Assembly (NCBI GenBank): GCA_026388445.1
Contig: JAPLJU010000057.1
Coordinates: forward strand, 1 to 23,058
Source: Deltaproteobacteria bacterium
GTDB taxonomy: Bacteria > Desulfobacterota > Syntrophia > Syntrophales > UBA2192
Direction: 5' to 3'
DNA: 23,058 nucleotides
Part shown: positions 8,220-16,212 of the stretch, one piece after another
Numbering within the stretch: position 1 is the stretch's first letter
How the letters are laid out: each line of letters starts with the position of its first letter
Translations under genes and position numbers: made by a program
The notes under the pieces: generated by a model
Databases searched by the model: none
The model's input: the letters and a program-made list of their open reading frames with translations, nothing else
Told to the model about the DNA's origin: nothing

Positions 8220-8248
8220 TTGCTTTTGTAACCCCATGTGATTATTTT
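8220..8248 (+). promoter_or_regulatory. Possible promoter for ispG-proS-rel
   Basis: TTGCTT (8220-8225), 17 bases, then TATTTT (8243-8248) in a locally AT-rich stretch directly before ispG. Matches to consensus are 3/6 and 4/6 with ideal spacing. The leader to ATG 8268 would be short (about 13 bases). Confidence 0.35.
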
Positions 8249-8267
8249 AAATAGTGATGGATCGAAG

Positions 8268-9383
8268 ATGAAGCAGGAGAAGATACACCCGATTTCGCTC
8301 GGGAGAAAAAGAAAACGGACGAAAGCCGTCTTTGTGGGTTCCGTGAAGATCGGCGGCGATGCGCCCGTGGTCGTCCAGTCGATGACCTCCACGGACACGA
8401 GGGATATCAAGGCGACGCTCCGCCAGATCAAGACGCTTGAGTTCTGCGGCTGTGAGGTCGTCCGGCTTGCCATTCCCGACGAAGAAGCCCTCGGGGCCTT
8501 CGGCGTGATCCGAAAGGCCGCGAAGCTACCCCTCATTGCGGACATCCATTTCAATTACCGCCTTGCGATCGGGGCGCTGGAAAAAGGGGCCGATGGAATT
8601 CGGATCAACCCGGGTAACTTAAGCCGCGCCCGTATCCGGGAGGTCGTGACGGCTGCCATCGGGCGCAAGGCCGTCATCCGCATCGGGGTGAATTCCGGAT
8701 CTCTCCAGAAGGACATTCTCGCCCGGCATGGCGGACCCACAGCCGAGGCCCTCGTGGAGAGCGCCATGGAAAACATCGCCCTTTTGGAAGACCTGGGCTT
8801 TGCGGCCATCAAGGTTTCTCTCAAGTCCTCCGATGTGCCCACGATGGTGAGGGCCTACCGCCTCGTGTCGAAAAGGACACGCTACCCGCTCCACCTGGGT
8901 GTGACGGAAGCAGGCGGGATACTCGGTTCGGCCGTCAAGTCGTCCCTCGGCATCGGGATTCTCCTGAGCGAAGGGATCGGTGACACGATCCGGGTTTCTG
9001 TCACGGGTGATCCCGTCGATGAGGTGCGGATCGCCTACGGAATTTTAAGGGCCCTGGGCATACGGCAGGTGGGTCCTGACATCGTCTCCTGCCCGACCTG
9101 CGGCCGCTGCGAGATTGATCTGGTCAGCCTCGTGAACGAAGTCGAAAAAAGGCTGGCGGGCATGAAAGACCATCTCAAGATCGCCCTGATGGGATGTGCC
9201 GTGAACGGCCCGGGGGAGGCTTCAGAGGCGGATATCGGCATTGCCGGGGGAAAGGGCTCGGGACTTCTCTTCAAAAAGGGAAGGGTGATCCGGAAGGTCC
9301 GGGAAAAGGAATTTATATCAGCACTCATGGATGAAATTGACAAGATGATTGCCGAAAGGGGGAGAAAACATGCGATACTCTGA
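8268..9383 (+). CDS. ispG: 4-hydroxy-3-methylbut-2-enyl diphosphate synthase (IspG/GcpE)
   Basis: IspG converts methylerythritol cyclodiphosphate to HMBPP in the MEP isoprenoid pathway, using a [4Fe-4S] cluster. The 371-residue protein has the short bacterial architecture. It starts with a TIM-barrel domain (VQSMTSTDTRD, LIADIHFNYRLA, IRINPGN). A C-terminal cluster domain follows, with ligands Cys275 and Cys278 (SCPTCGR) and Cys310 (MGCAVNGPGE), the Glu of GPGE being the usual fourth ligand. An extra cysteine, Cys281, follows the CPTCGR motif. ATG 8268 is chosen as the first ATG with family-like sequence behind it. The 3' end overlaps proS by 14 bases. Confidence 0.96.
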   Translation: MKQEKIHPISLGRKRKRTKAVFVGSVKIGGDAPVVVQSMTSTDTRDIKATLRQIKTLEFCGCEVVRLAIPDEEALGAFGVIRKAAKLPLIADIHFNYRLAIGALEKGADGIRINPGNLSRARIREVVTAAIGRKAVIRIGVNSGSLQKDILARHGGPTAEALVESAMENIALLEDLGFAAIKVSLKSSDVPTMVRAYRLVSKRTRYPLHLGVTEAGGILGSAVKSSLGIGILLSEGIGDTIRVSVTGDPVDEVRIAYGILRALGIRQVGPDIVSCPTCGRCEIDLVSLVNEVEKRLAGMKDHLKIALMGCAVNGPGEASEADIGIAGGKGSGLLFKKGRVIRKVREKEFISALMDEIDKMIAERGRKHAIL

Positions 9384-11094
9384 AATGTTCCTGCCAACCG
9401 TGAGGGAAACACCGTCGGATGCGGAAATCGCGAGCCACAAGCTCATGATCAGAGCGGGAATGATCCGGAAGCTCGCGACAGGCGTCTACTCGGTTTTGCC
9501 GCTCGGTTACCGTGTCGTCAAGAAGGTGGAGGCGATCATCCGTGAGGAGATGGATCGTGCCGGTGCCCAGGAGGTGTATCTTCCGGCCGTGCAACCCGCC
9601 GAGCTCTGGCAGGAATCGGGACGCTGGAAAATGTACGGCAAAGAGCTCCTTCGGTTCAAAGACCGGCACAACCGTGAATACTGTATCGGTCCGACGCACG
9701 AGGAGGTCATCACGGATCTGGTGCGCAACGAAATCAAGACCTATCGTCAGCTGCCCCGGAATCTTTACCAGATCCAGACGAAATTCAGGGATGAAATCCG
9801 GCCTCGGTTCGGCGTCATGCGATGCCGGGAGTTTGACATGAAAGATGCCTACAGCTTTGACATCGACTCGGAGGGCGCGGACATCAGCTACCAGAAAATG
9901 TACGATGCCTATAGCCGGATTTTCAGCCGTATGGGGCTTAAGTTCAGGGCCGTTGAAGCGGACACGGGCAATATCGGCGGCAGTTTCTCCCACGAGTTTA
10001 TGGTGATTGCCGATACGGGGGAGGACGCGCTCATCTTCTGCACGAAGTGCAACTACGCGGCAAACCTTGAAAAAGCCGAAGTGGCCAAGCCGGAAAAGAA
10101 AGCCGTGAACCCTTCCGCCTTTCTTGCCCTCGAGACGGTTCACACACCGAATGTCCGTACGATCGAGGAAGTCAGCAAGTTCCTCAAGGTCAAGCCGGGA
10201 GAAATCGTGAAGACCCTCATTTTCCAGGCAGACAGCAAGCCCGTCGCCGTCCTCATCCGCGGCGACGAAGAAGTGAACGAGGCCAAACTGCGAAGTTTTC
10301 TTGGCTGTGACATCCTGGAACTGGCCACCGATGATGTTGTCCTGGCGGTCACCGGATCACCGAAAGGATTTGCCGGCGCCATCGGGGTCAAGGCGGACAT
10401 CTATGCCGACGACTCTCTGATGAACATGGTCAACGTCGTCATGGGCGGGAACAAGGAAGACTATCACGTCAGGAATGTTAACAACGGCCGAGATTTCCAG
10501 GTCAAAGCCTTTGCCGACCTGCGGGTCATCCTCAAGACGGATCCCTGTCCGAGATGCGGGAGTCGCCTCCGGTTTGCCAAAGGGATCGAGGTGGGGCACG
10601 TCTTCAAATTGGGGGACAAATACAGCAAGGCCATGCGAGCCACCTATCTCGACAAGAACGGCAAGGAACAGTACATGGTCATGGGCTGCTACGGCATCGG
10701 TGTCGGGAGGACCGTCGCGGCGATTATTGAACAGAATAACGACGACAAGGGGATCGTCTGGCCCATGTCGGTTTCCCCTTTTCAGGTGGTGGTGGTCCCC
10801 GTGAACGTCAATGAAAAAACGCTGGCGGAAGCAGCGGAAAACCTCTACGGGGCGCTCAGGAAGAAAGGCATCGAGGTTCTTCTGGATGAACGGGATGAGC
10901 GTGCGGGCGTGAAATTCAACGACGCCGACCTCATCGGGATCCCTCTTCGCATCACCCTGGGCCCGAAGAAGCTCGCGGAGGGTGAGGCGGAGGTCCTGGT
11001 CCGGAAGACCGGTAAGACGAAGTCGTTGAAACTGGAGAAGATCCCGGCCACTATCTCCGGCATGGTCAAAAGAGGACTGCGAAAGCATCCATGA
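9370..11094 (+). CDS. proS: Prolyl-tRNA synthetase, bacterial type with editing insertion
   Basis: ProRS charges tRNA-Pro. The 574-residue product matches the E. coli-like form (572 residues). Class II motif 2 is FRDEIRPRFGVMRCREFDMKDAY, given here only by its ends FRDE and MKDAY, and motif 3 is GCYGIGVGRT. Between them, roughly residues 220-400, sits the YbaK-like insertion that hydrolyses mischarged Ala-tRNA-Pro (EIVKTLIFQ, GAIGVKADIYAD). The anticodon-binding domain follows (VVVVPVN ... LDERDERAGVKFNDADLIGIP). ATG 9370 is used because GGGGGAGA lies just upstream and the family begins MRxSxxFLPT. It overlaps ispG at the 5' end and rel by ATGA at 11091-11094. Confidence 0.97.
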   Translation: MRYSEMFLPTVRETPSDAEIASHKLMIRAGMIRKLATGVYSVLPLGYRVVKKVEAIIREEMDRAGAQEVYLPAVQPAELWQESGRWKMYGKELLRFKDRHNREYCIGPTHEEVITDLVRNEIKTYRQLPRNLYQIQTKFRDEIRPRFGVMRCREFDMKDAYSFDIDSEGADISYQKMYDAYSRIFSRMGLKFRAVEADTGNIGGSFSHEFMVIADTGEDALIFCTKCNYAANLEKAEVAKPEKKAVNPSAFLALETVHTPNVRTIEEVSKFLKVKPGEIVKTLIFQADSKPVAVLIRGDEEVNEAKLRSFLGCDILELATDDVVLAVTGSPKGFAGAIGVKADIYADDSLMNMVNVVMGGNKEDYHVRNVNNGRDFQVKAFADLRVILKTDPCPRCGSRLRFAKGIEVGHVFKLGDKYSKAMRATYLDKNGKEQYMVMGCYGIGVGRTVAAIIEQNNDDKGIVWPMSVSPFQVVVVPVNVNEKTLAEAAENLYGALRKKGIEVLLDERDERAGVKFNDADLIGIPLRITLGPKKLAEGEAEVLVRKTGKTKSLKLEKIPATISGMVKRGLRKHP

Positions 11095-13265
11095 TCCGAA
11101 TCACGGACATCCTGGACAAAGTGCAGCGATATGTCGAACCGGCCGATCTCGAGATGATCGAAAAAGCCTATATCTATTCGGCTGCGGTTCACCAGGGACA
11201 GCTCCGGCTTTCGGGAGAGCCCTACATGACCCATCCCATGGAAGTGGCGAACATGCTGGCCGATATGCACATGGATGCCGCTTCCATCGCGACGGGCATC
11301 CTTCATGACACCGTCGAGGACACCCTGGCGTCGCTCGAGGAAATCGAAAAGGCCTTCGGACAGGACGTGGCTTTCCTGGTCGACGGCCTCACGAAGATCA
11401 GCAAGATCACGCTGGCCAGCCAGGAGGAACGGCAGGCGGAAAATTTCAGGAAGATGATCCTGGCCATGTCATCGGACATCCGGATCATCCTGGTGCGACT
11501 TGCCGACCGGCTCCACAACATGCGCACGCTGCAATATCAGGCGCAGGACAAGCAAAAATACATCGCCCGCGAAACGCTCGATCTCTATGCGCCTCTTACC
11601 AGCCGGCTGGGCATCAACTGGATGAAAACGGAACTGGAGGATCTTGCCTTCATGCACCTCCATCCGGTGGAATTTCAAGATCTGGCCCGGCGGATCGCCA
11701 TGAAGAGGGAGGGGCGCGAAAAGTACACGAAGGAGATCCGGGAGATCATCGAAAAGGAGATCCAGAACTACGACCTGAAGGGTGAGGTCGAGGGCAGGGC
11801 CAAGCATTATTTCAGCATCTACCAGAAGATGCAGGAGCAACAGATTGATTTTGACGAGGTCTACGATCTTCTCGCCTTCCGGATTATCCTGGACTCCAAC
11901 AAGGTGAAGGAGTGCTACGAAGCCCTGAGTGTTGTTCACGCGCTGTGGAAACCCGTTCCCGGCCGTTTCAAGGACTACATCGCCATGCCCAAGGCGAACA
12001 ACTATCGTTCTCTGCATACAACAGTCATCGGCCCCTACGGGGAGCGAGTGGAGATCCAGATCAGGACCCGGGAGATGCACGTGTGGGCCGAATCGGGAAT
12101 CGCGGCTCACTGGCGATACAAGGAGGGCGACCTGCTCCGGGGGAGGGATGAAGAGCAGATCCGAAAGCTCAGGGACCTTCTCGAGGTCCAGCAGGACCTG
12201 AAGGACCCGAGGGAGTTCATGCGAAATTTGAAGGTCGCGCTTTTCCCGGACGAGGTTTACGTTTTCACCCCGAAAGGGGAGGTCAGGGCTTTCCCCAAAG
12301 GGGCAACACCGATCGACTTCGCCTACAGCATCCACACGGATGTAGGGAATCAATGCATCGGGGGGCGCGTGAACCGGAACCTGGTCCCCCTCAAGTATGA
12401 ACTTCGGAACGGAGACACAGTTGAAATCGTTACACAAACGGGTCATCACCCCAGCAAGGACTGGCTCAAGTACGCCGTGACCCCTCGGGCCATATCGAAG
12501 ATCAAAGCCTGGATCAAGACAGAGGAGAGGAACCACAGTATCGCCCTGGGTCGCGACATCCTGGACAAGGAGTTCAAGAAGCACCACATGAAGTTTGCTC
12601 AGGTCCTCAAATCCGACGAACTGAAAAAGGTTTGCGAAGAGCAGTCCGTGACGGATATCGACGACGTCATGGCGCTCATCGGCTACGGAAAGGTCTCGGC
12701 CCGCGCGATTGTGAACCGTTTTCTGCCCGGCGAAGAGAAGCGGGAGGATTCGCTTCCGGAAAAGATTCTCAAGAAGTTCAAGAAACCGGAATCGGCCGGC
12801 ATTTCGATTACCGGTATCGACGATATCATGGTCAAGTTCGCCAAGTGCTGCAACCCCCTGCCGGGGGATGAGGTCATCGGGCACATTTCCCGGGGCAGGG
12901 GAATGATTGTTCACACGACCAATTGTCCGATGGTCCATGACCTCGACCCGGAACGGCTCCTCGAGGTTCAGTGGAACGTTCGGGACAAGCAAACTTACCC
13001 CGTCCACACGCGGGTGGTCTGTCATGACAAGAAGGGCCTTCTGGCGGAACTGAGTGCCAGCATCTCATTGCTCGACATCAATATCAGCCATGCCACCGTC
13101 GACACGACCCCGGATAAGATTGCCGTCTGTGAGTTCGACCTCGAGGTCCGTGACCTCAAGCACTTTAACGAGGTGGTGTCTGCCCTGAAAAAACTCAAAA
13201 GCGTCATCTCCGTTGAACGGGTGCGGGTCTCGGATGTTAAAACGGACAAGAAAAAGATGCACTGA
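11091..13265 (+). CDS. rel: Bifunctional (p)ppGpp synthetase/hydrolase, Rel/SpoT family
   Basis: This long RSH enzyme makes and degrades the stringent-response alarmone. The 724 residues hold, in order: an HD hydrolase domain with His34, His48 and HDTVED (72-77); a synthetase domain with GRFKDYIAMPKANNYRSLHT (291-310); a TGS domain (VFTPKGEVRAFPKGATPIDF); a Cys-containing helical/zinc-finger segment (KFAKCCNPLPGD ... TNCPMV); and a C-terminal ACT domain (HDKKGLLAELSASIS). The RFKD sequence in the synthetase is the signature of bifunctional enzymes, unlike the ExDD of RelA. Both active sites look intact. Its ATG overlaps the proS stop, so alarmone enzyme and tRNA synthetase are probably co-translated. 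The name rel is used because spoT and relA cannot be distinguished for a single bifunctional enzyme. Confidence 0.95.
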   Translation: MIRITDILDKVQRYVEPADLEMIEKAYIYSAAVHQGQLRLSGEPYMTHPMEVANMLADMHMDAASIATGILHDTVEDTLASLEEIEKAFGQDVAFLVDGLTKISKITLASQEERQAENFRKMILAMSSDIRIILVRLADRLHNMRTLQYQAQDKQKYIARETLDLYAPLTSRLGINWMKTELEDLAFMHLHPVEFQDLARRIAMKREGREKYTKEIREIIEKEIQNYDLKGEVEGRAKHYFSIYQKMQEQQIDFDEVYDLLAFRIILDSNKVKECYEALSVVHALWKPVPGRFKDYIAMPKANNYRSLHTTVIGPYGERVEIQIRTREMHVWAESGIAAHWRYKEGDLLRGRDEEQIRKLRDLLEVQQDLKDPREFMRNLKVALFPDEVYVFTPKGEVRAFPKGATPIDFAYSIHTDVGNQCIGGRVNRNLVPLKYELRNGDTVEIVTQTGHHPSKDWLKYAVTPRAISKIKAWIKTEERNHSIALGRDILDKEFKKHHMKFAQVLKSDELKKVCEEQSVTDIDDVMALIGYGKVSARAIVNRFLPGEEKREDSLPEKILKKFKKPESAGISITGIDDIMVKFAKCCNPLPGDEVIGHISRGRGMIVHTTNCPMVHDLDPERLLEVQWNVRDKQTYPVHTRVVCHDKKGLLAELSASISLLDINISHATVDTTPDKIAVCEFDLEVRDLKHFNEVVSALKKLKSVISVERVRVSDVKTDKKKMH

Positions 13266-13281
13266 AACGGGCTTGCCCGTT
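13266..13281. repeat. Perfect inverted repeat overlapping the -35 element
   Basis: AACGGGC-TT-GCCCGTT lies immediately after the rel stop codon and shares its last two bases with the TTGACA of the following promoter. It has no U tract on the + strand. It could be a remnant terminator stem or an operator for a dimeric regulator; the sequence does not decide. Confidence 0.55.
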
Positions 13282-13309
13282 GACAGTGAGCGAGGGATTG
13301 CTGTATAAG
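13280..13309 (+). promoter_or_regulatory. Sigma-70-type promoter for amidase-rph-rdgB
   Basis: A perfect -35 TTGACA (13280-13285), an 18-base spacer and TATAAG (13304-13309) lie 40 bases before the amidase ATG. A transcript start near 13316 would leave a leader of about 33 bases containing the Shine-Dalgarno AGAGAGAAG. Quality of the boxes and position between two genes make this one of the best promoters in the window. Confidence 0.7.
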
Positions 13310-13348
13310 CTTCTACCTTCAACCCCATCACAGAGAGAAGCCTTCTTT

Positions 13349-14053
13349 ATGAAAAGAGCCGACTTTTCGATTTTTTTGTCGTTGGTCCTGATTCTCGGCG
13401 TGTGTCTCCTCCCTCCGGGCGCCGCAGCCAAGGACAGGGAAGGGCGCTATGTCGTCCTGATCGATCCGGCTCATGGTGGAAGGGATGATGGGGTAAGGCT
13501 GTCGACGGGTCTTTTCGAGAAAGACGTGACCCTGACCATCGCTCGGCTCATCGAGAAGGATTTCGAAGGCTCCAAGAAGATACGGATACGTCTTTCGAGG
13601 ATGGGGGATTCCGATGTGCCCCGCTCCGACCGAGTCAGGGAAGCCATCAAATCGGAAGCGGATCTATTTTTGAGCATCCATGTCAATGCGGGTTTCGACA
13701 GGGAATCTTCCGGCTTTGAGGTCTATTTCCAGGGATTCCGGACATCGGCGTCTGTCAAGGGGGATAAGAGCGCGTCACAAGAAATTGTAAAAGACATGGT
13801 CCGGACCAAGCACCTCAACGAAAGTGTCCGTTTTGCCAAAATCCTCCAGGCCAAAATGGACAAGGTCTTCCCAAGGATGGACCGCGGGCTTCGTGAAGGG
13901 CCTGTCCTGGTCCTGCAGGGTCTCAACATCCCGGCGGTCGCCCTGGAAGTCGGTTTTGCGACGAATGCGAAGGACCGTAAGAAACTGACCGACGAGGGGA
14001 TGCAGCGGTTCGTTTCTCACGCGCTGAGCGAATCGATCAAGGAATTCTTTTAG
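13349..14053 (+). CDS. Periplasmic N-acetylmuramoyl-L-alanine amidase (Amidase_3 family)
   Basis: The enzyme should cleave the bond between N-acetylmuramate and L-alanine in peptidoglycan, with a role in cell separation or wall turnover. The 234-residue precursor starts with a signal peptide (hydrophobic 6-22, likely cleavage after GAAA near 27). The zinc site is visible as His42 (IDPAHGGRDDG), Glu57 (GLFEKDVTL) and His111 (LSIHVNAG). The catalytic Glu200 lies in ALEVGFATN. There is no AMIN or LysM targeting domain, so it is a minimal form. ATG 13349 has AGAGAGAAG about 8 bases upstream; a longer reading from the GTG at about 13286 would start inside the promoter. rph follows with no gap. Confidence 0.92.
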   Translation: MKRADFSIFLSLVLILGVCLLPPGAAAKDREGRYVVLIDPAHGGRDDGVRLSTGLFEKDVTLTIARLIEKDFEGSKKIRIRLSRMGDSDVPRSDRVREAIKSEADLFLSIHVNAGFDRESSGFEVYFQGFRTSASVKGDKSASQEIVKDMVRTKHLNESVRFAKILQAKMDKVFPRMDRGLREGPVLVLQGLNIPAVALEVGFATNAKDRKKLTDEGMQRFVSHALSESIKEFF

Positions 14054-14779
14054 ATGAGAGCCAACGGCCGCCAGTGGAACGAGATGCGGGAAGTGAAGTT
14101 CGCCGGGAACTTCCTCAAGTACCCCGCAGGGTCCATTCTGATCGAGATGGGGAATACGAAGGTCATTTGCACGGCCTCCATCGACGAAATGGTCCCGCCC
14201 TTTCTTAAAAACACGGGAAGAGGATGGATCACCGCCGAATATTCCATGATCCCCGGCTCGACTCACGTCAGGACGTCACGGGAAGCGGTCAGGGGCAGAC
14301 AGGGCGGAAGGACTCTCGAGATCCAGAGACTCATTGGTCGATCCCTGCGGGCCGTCACAGATCTTAATTCCTTCGGGGAGAGAACCATTATCGTCGATTG
14401 CGACGTCATCCAGGCCGACGGGGGCACCCGCACCGCCTCCATCACCGGCGGCTGCCTCGCCCTGCTCCAGGCCTTCGGGAGACTGAAAGAGCAGGGGGTG
14501 ATCCATTGCATGCCTGTGAAAAATTTCGTCTCTGCCGTGAGCGTGGGGCTCGTGGAGGGGCAGATTCTTCTGGATCTCGACTATGCAGAGGATTCATCGG
14601 CCGAGGTGGACATGAATTTCGTGATCACGCGGGGCGGCCTTTTCGTCGAGATCCAGGGCACGGCGGAAGCGACACCCTTTTCCAGGGATCTGCATGATCG
14701 GATGATCGACCTCGCGCTTCTGGGGAGCACCTATCTGACCGGCAAGCAGATCGAACTTGCGGGGGACGTGATCAGCTGA
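14054..14779 (+). CDS. rph: Ribonuclease PH
   Basis: RNase PH is a phosphorolytic 3'-5' exoribonuclease that trims tRNA 3' ends. The 241-residue protein follows the family closely, with MRANGRQWNEMREVKF, GNTKVICTASI, GWITAEYSMIPGSTH, GGRTLEIQRLIGRSLRAV and DCDVIQADGGTRTASITGG. ATG 14054 begins on the base after the amidase stop. Its own stop codon TGA (14777-14779) overlaps the apparent CTG start of rdgB. A tRNA gene lies 0.6 kb downstream in the same orientation, which may be a coincidence of a common rph-rdgB arrangement. Confidence 0.97.
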   Translation: MRANGRQWNEMREVKFAGNFLKYPAGSILIEMGNTKVICTASIDEMVPPFLKNTGRGWITAEYSMIPGSTHVRTSREAVRGRQGGRTLEIQRLIGRSLRAVTDLNSFGERTIIVDCDVIQADGGTRTASITGGCLALLQAFGRLKEQGVIHCMPVKNFVSAVSVGLVEGQILLDLDYAEDSSAEVDMNFVITRGGLFVEIQGTAEATPFSRDLHDRMIDLALLGSTYLTGKQIELAGDVIS

Positions 14780-15369
14780 AGATCGTACTGGCTTCAAAAA
14801 ATCAGGGTAAAATCAACGAACTCAAATCAATGCTCCGGGATTGCGACGTGGAGATCCTTTCCCTGGAGGACTTTCCGGACATCCCAGACATCGAGGAGGA
14901 CGGGAAGAGCTTTTTTGAGAACGCCCTGATAAAGGCCAGAACGGTTTCACGGATTACAGGGGAGACGGTGCTTGCCGACGACTCGGGTCTCGAGGTGGAC
15001 GCCCTGGGCGGCGCACCCGGCATCTACTCCTCCCGGTACGCCGGGTCGGACGCGACGGACGAAAAAAATATCCGAAAGCTTCTCGCTGAGCTTCAAGGGG
15101 TTGGCGCCGAAAACCGGGCCGCCGCATTCCGATGTGTTCTCGTTCTTTTCCGGTTCGACGGGACGTTTGAGACTTTCGAAGGCCGCTGGCCCGGGAGGAT
15201 CATATTCGAGCCCCGGGGAGAAAAAGGCTTCGGATATGATCCCATCTTTGAAGATCCGCAGCTCGGTTTCACGGCGGCGGAGCTTGCCCCCGATGTGAAA
15301 AATGTCACCAGCCACAGGGGACGGGCTCTCCATCTTTTGAAAAAGAGACTGCTCGAGTGCAATAAATGA
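14776..15369 (+). CDS. rdgB: RdgB/HAM1-type non-canonical purine NTP pyrophosphatase, apparent CTG start
   Basis: The enzyme hydrolyses dITP, ITP and XTP to monophosphates, keeping them out of nucleic acids. Motifs include ADDSGLEVDALGGAPGIYS, RYAG, GEKGFGYDPIF and the terminal SHRGRAL. The first in-frame ATG is at 14830, but that would remove the conserved first strand and the nucleotide-binding segment. Reading from CTG 14776 gives (M)KIVLASKNQGKINELK, the exact family start (KIVLATxNxGK), and a total of 197 residues, the usual length. GGGGGA (14761-14766) lies 9 bases before that CTG, and no ATG, GTG or TTG exists nearby in frame. The CTG overlaps the rph stop as CTGA. Confidence 0.93.
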   Translation: MKIVLASKNQGKINELKSMLRDCDVEILSLEDFPDIPDIEEDGKSFFENALIKARTVSRITGETVLADDSGLEVDALGGAPGIYSSRYAGSDATDEKNIRKLLAELQGVGAENRAAAFRCVLVLFRFDGTFETFEGRWPGRIIFEPRGEKGFGYDPIFEDPQLGFTAAELAPDVKNVTSHRGRALHLLKKRLLECNK

Positions 15370-15374
15370 ACATT

Positions 15375-15451
<77 letters not shown>

Positions 15452-15459
15452 GAAAGTCC

Positions 15460-15494
15460 GGGGGCTCCGGCTCATGTCGAAGCCCTTTTTTCTT
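15460..15494 (+). terminator. Probable intrinsic terminator after tRNA-Pro
   Basis: GGGCT (15462-15466) pairs with AGCCC (15481-15485) across a 14-base loop, followed by TTTTTTCTT. The stem is short but GC-rich and the T-run is good. It would end the amidase-rph-rdgB-tRNA transcript. Confidence 0.6.
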
Positions 15495-15517
15495 ACGGAT
15501 TGCGGTCCGGAATCCGT
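15495..15517. repeat. Second hairpin downstream of the tRNA terminator
   Basis: ACGGATT (15495-15501) and AATCCGT (15511-15517) form a perfect 7-bp stem with a 9-base loop, directly after the terminator T-run. There is no T-run behind it. It may stabilise the end of the tRNA transcript or be chance. Confidence 0.4.
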
Positions 15518-15549
15518 TATGTGGTATTCATATCGCCTTTCGATGCGAA

Positions 15550-15578
15550 TTGAGTATCACGGCCCTTTCTGCTAAATT
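15550..15578 (+). promoter_or_regulatory. Possible extended -10 promoter for the lipocalin gene
   Basis: TTGAGT (15550-15555), 17 bases, then TAAATT (15573-15578) preceded by TG at 15570-15571 (extended -10 arrangement). It lies downstream of the tRNA terminator and 53 bases before the ATG. Confidence 0.4.
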
Positions 15579-15630
15579 GGCAAGTTAGAGAAGCGCCGTT
15601 ACTTGAAACGCTGTGGCAAGGGGATGGGTG

Positions 15631-16188
15631 ATGAGGTTTTTGTCGGCGGTTTTAAGTGTCCTCCTGGTAGTCTTGGGATGCACACAGATCCCTGAGGGCC
15701 TGGAGCCCGTAAAGGGTTTCGATGTCGAAAGGTATCTCGGGAAATGGTACGAAATCGCCAGGCTCGACCACGCCTTCGAGCGTGGCCTCGGCAATGTGAC
15801 GGCCGAATACTCAAGGGGAAGCGGAGATGAAATCCAGGTCTTGAACCGGGGTTTTGACATTCAAAAAGGGCAGTGGCGGGAAATCAGGGGTGTAGCCCGT
15901 TTTATCGGCGAGAAGAATATCGGGAGTCTCGAGGTATCCTTTTTCGGCCCTTTCTGGGGGGGATATCATATTATTGCCTTGGACGGGGAAAACTACGCTT
16001 ACGTCATGGTCGCGGGTCCCAGTCGGTCCTATCTGTGGATTCTCTCTCGGGAAAAGTCGCTGGACGAACAGATCCTCACCGACCTGATTTCGAGAGCCAA
16101 GGCTTGGGGATTTGAAACAGATCGGTTGATCTTCGTGGAGCACGACATGCCGGTCATGGATGTGTCCGATGCTCGAATGCCCGGGTAG
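15631..16188 (+). CDS. blc: Bacterial lipocalin lipoprotein, Blc type
   Basis: Blc-type lipocalins are outer-membrane lipoproteins that bind lysophospholipids or fatty acids. The 185-residue precursor has a lipoprotein signal with VVLGC, lipidated Cys17, and Thr at +2, which suggests outer-membrane sorting. Lipocalin conserved region 1 is YLGKWYEIARLDHAFERG (35-52), and a later strand pair carries GGYHIIALDGENYAYVMV and YLWILSR. ATG 15631 is chosen because CAAGGGGA lies about 6-8 bases upstream and the signal peptide then has normal size; GTG 15613 is also open. The next gene also encodes a lipoprotein and starts 24 bases later, so the two probably form an envelope operon. Confidence 0.92.
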   Translation: MRFLSAVLSVLLVVLGCTQIPEGLEPVKGFDVERYLGKWYEIARLDHAFERGLGNVTAEYSRGSGDEIQVLNRGFDIQKGQWREIRGVARFIGEKNIGSLEVSFFGPFWGGYHIIALDGENYAYVMVAGPSRSYLWILSREKSLDEQILTDLISRAKAWGFETDRLIFVEHDMPVMDVSDARMPG

Positions 16189-16212
16189 ATCTATCCTTTC
16201 GGGGGATCAGAT

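Noticed and set aside
7742..8254. 170-codon + strand frame running from the PurF-like gene into the intergenic gap
   Set aside because: The first half is an out-of-frame reading of the PurF-like gene, and the rest has no domain, no ribosome site and Ser/Pro/Arg-rich shadow composition.
11469..13025. Long open frame (518 codons) on the - strand opposite rel
   Set aside because: It is fully antisense to a well-conserved enzyme, shows no recognisable domain, and such frames are common opposite GC-rich coding sequence.
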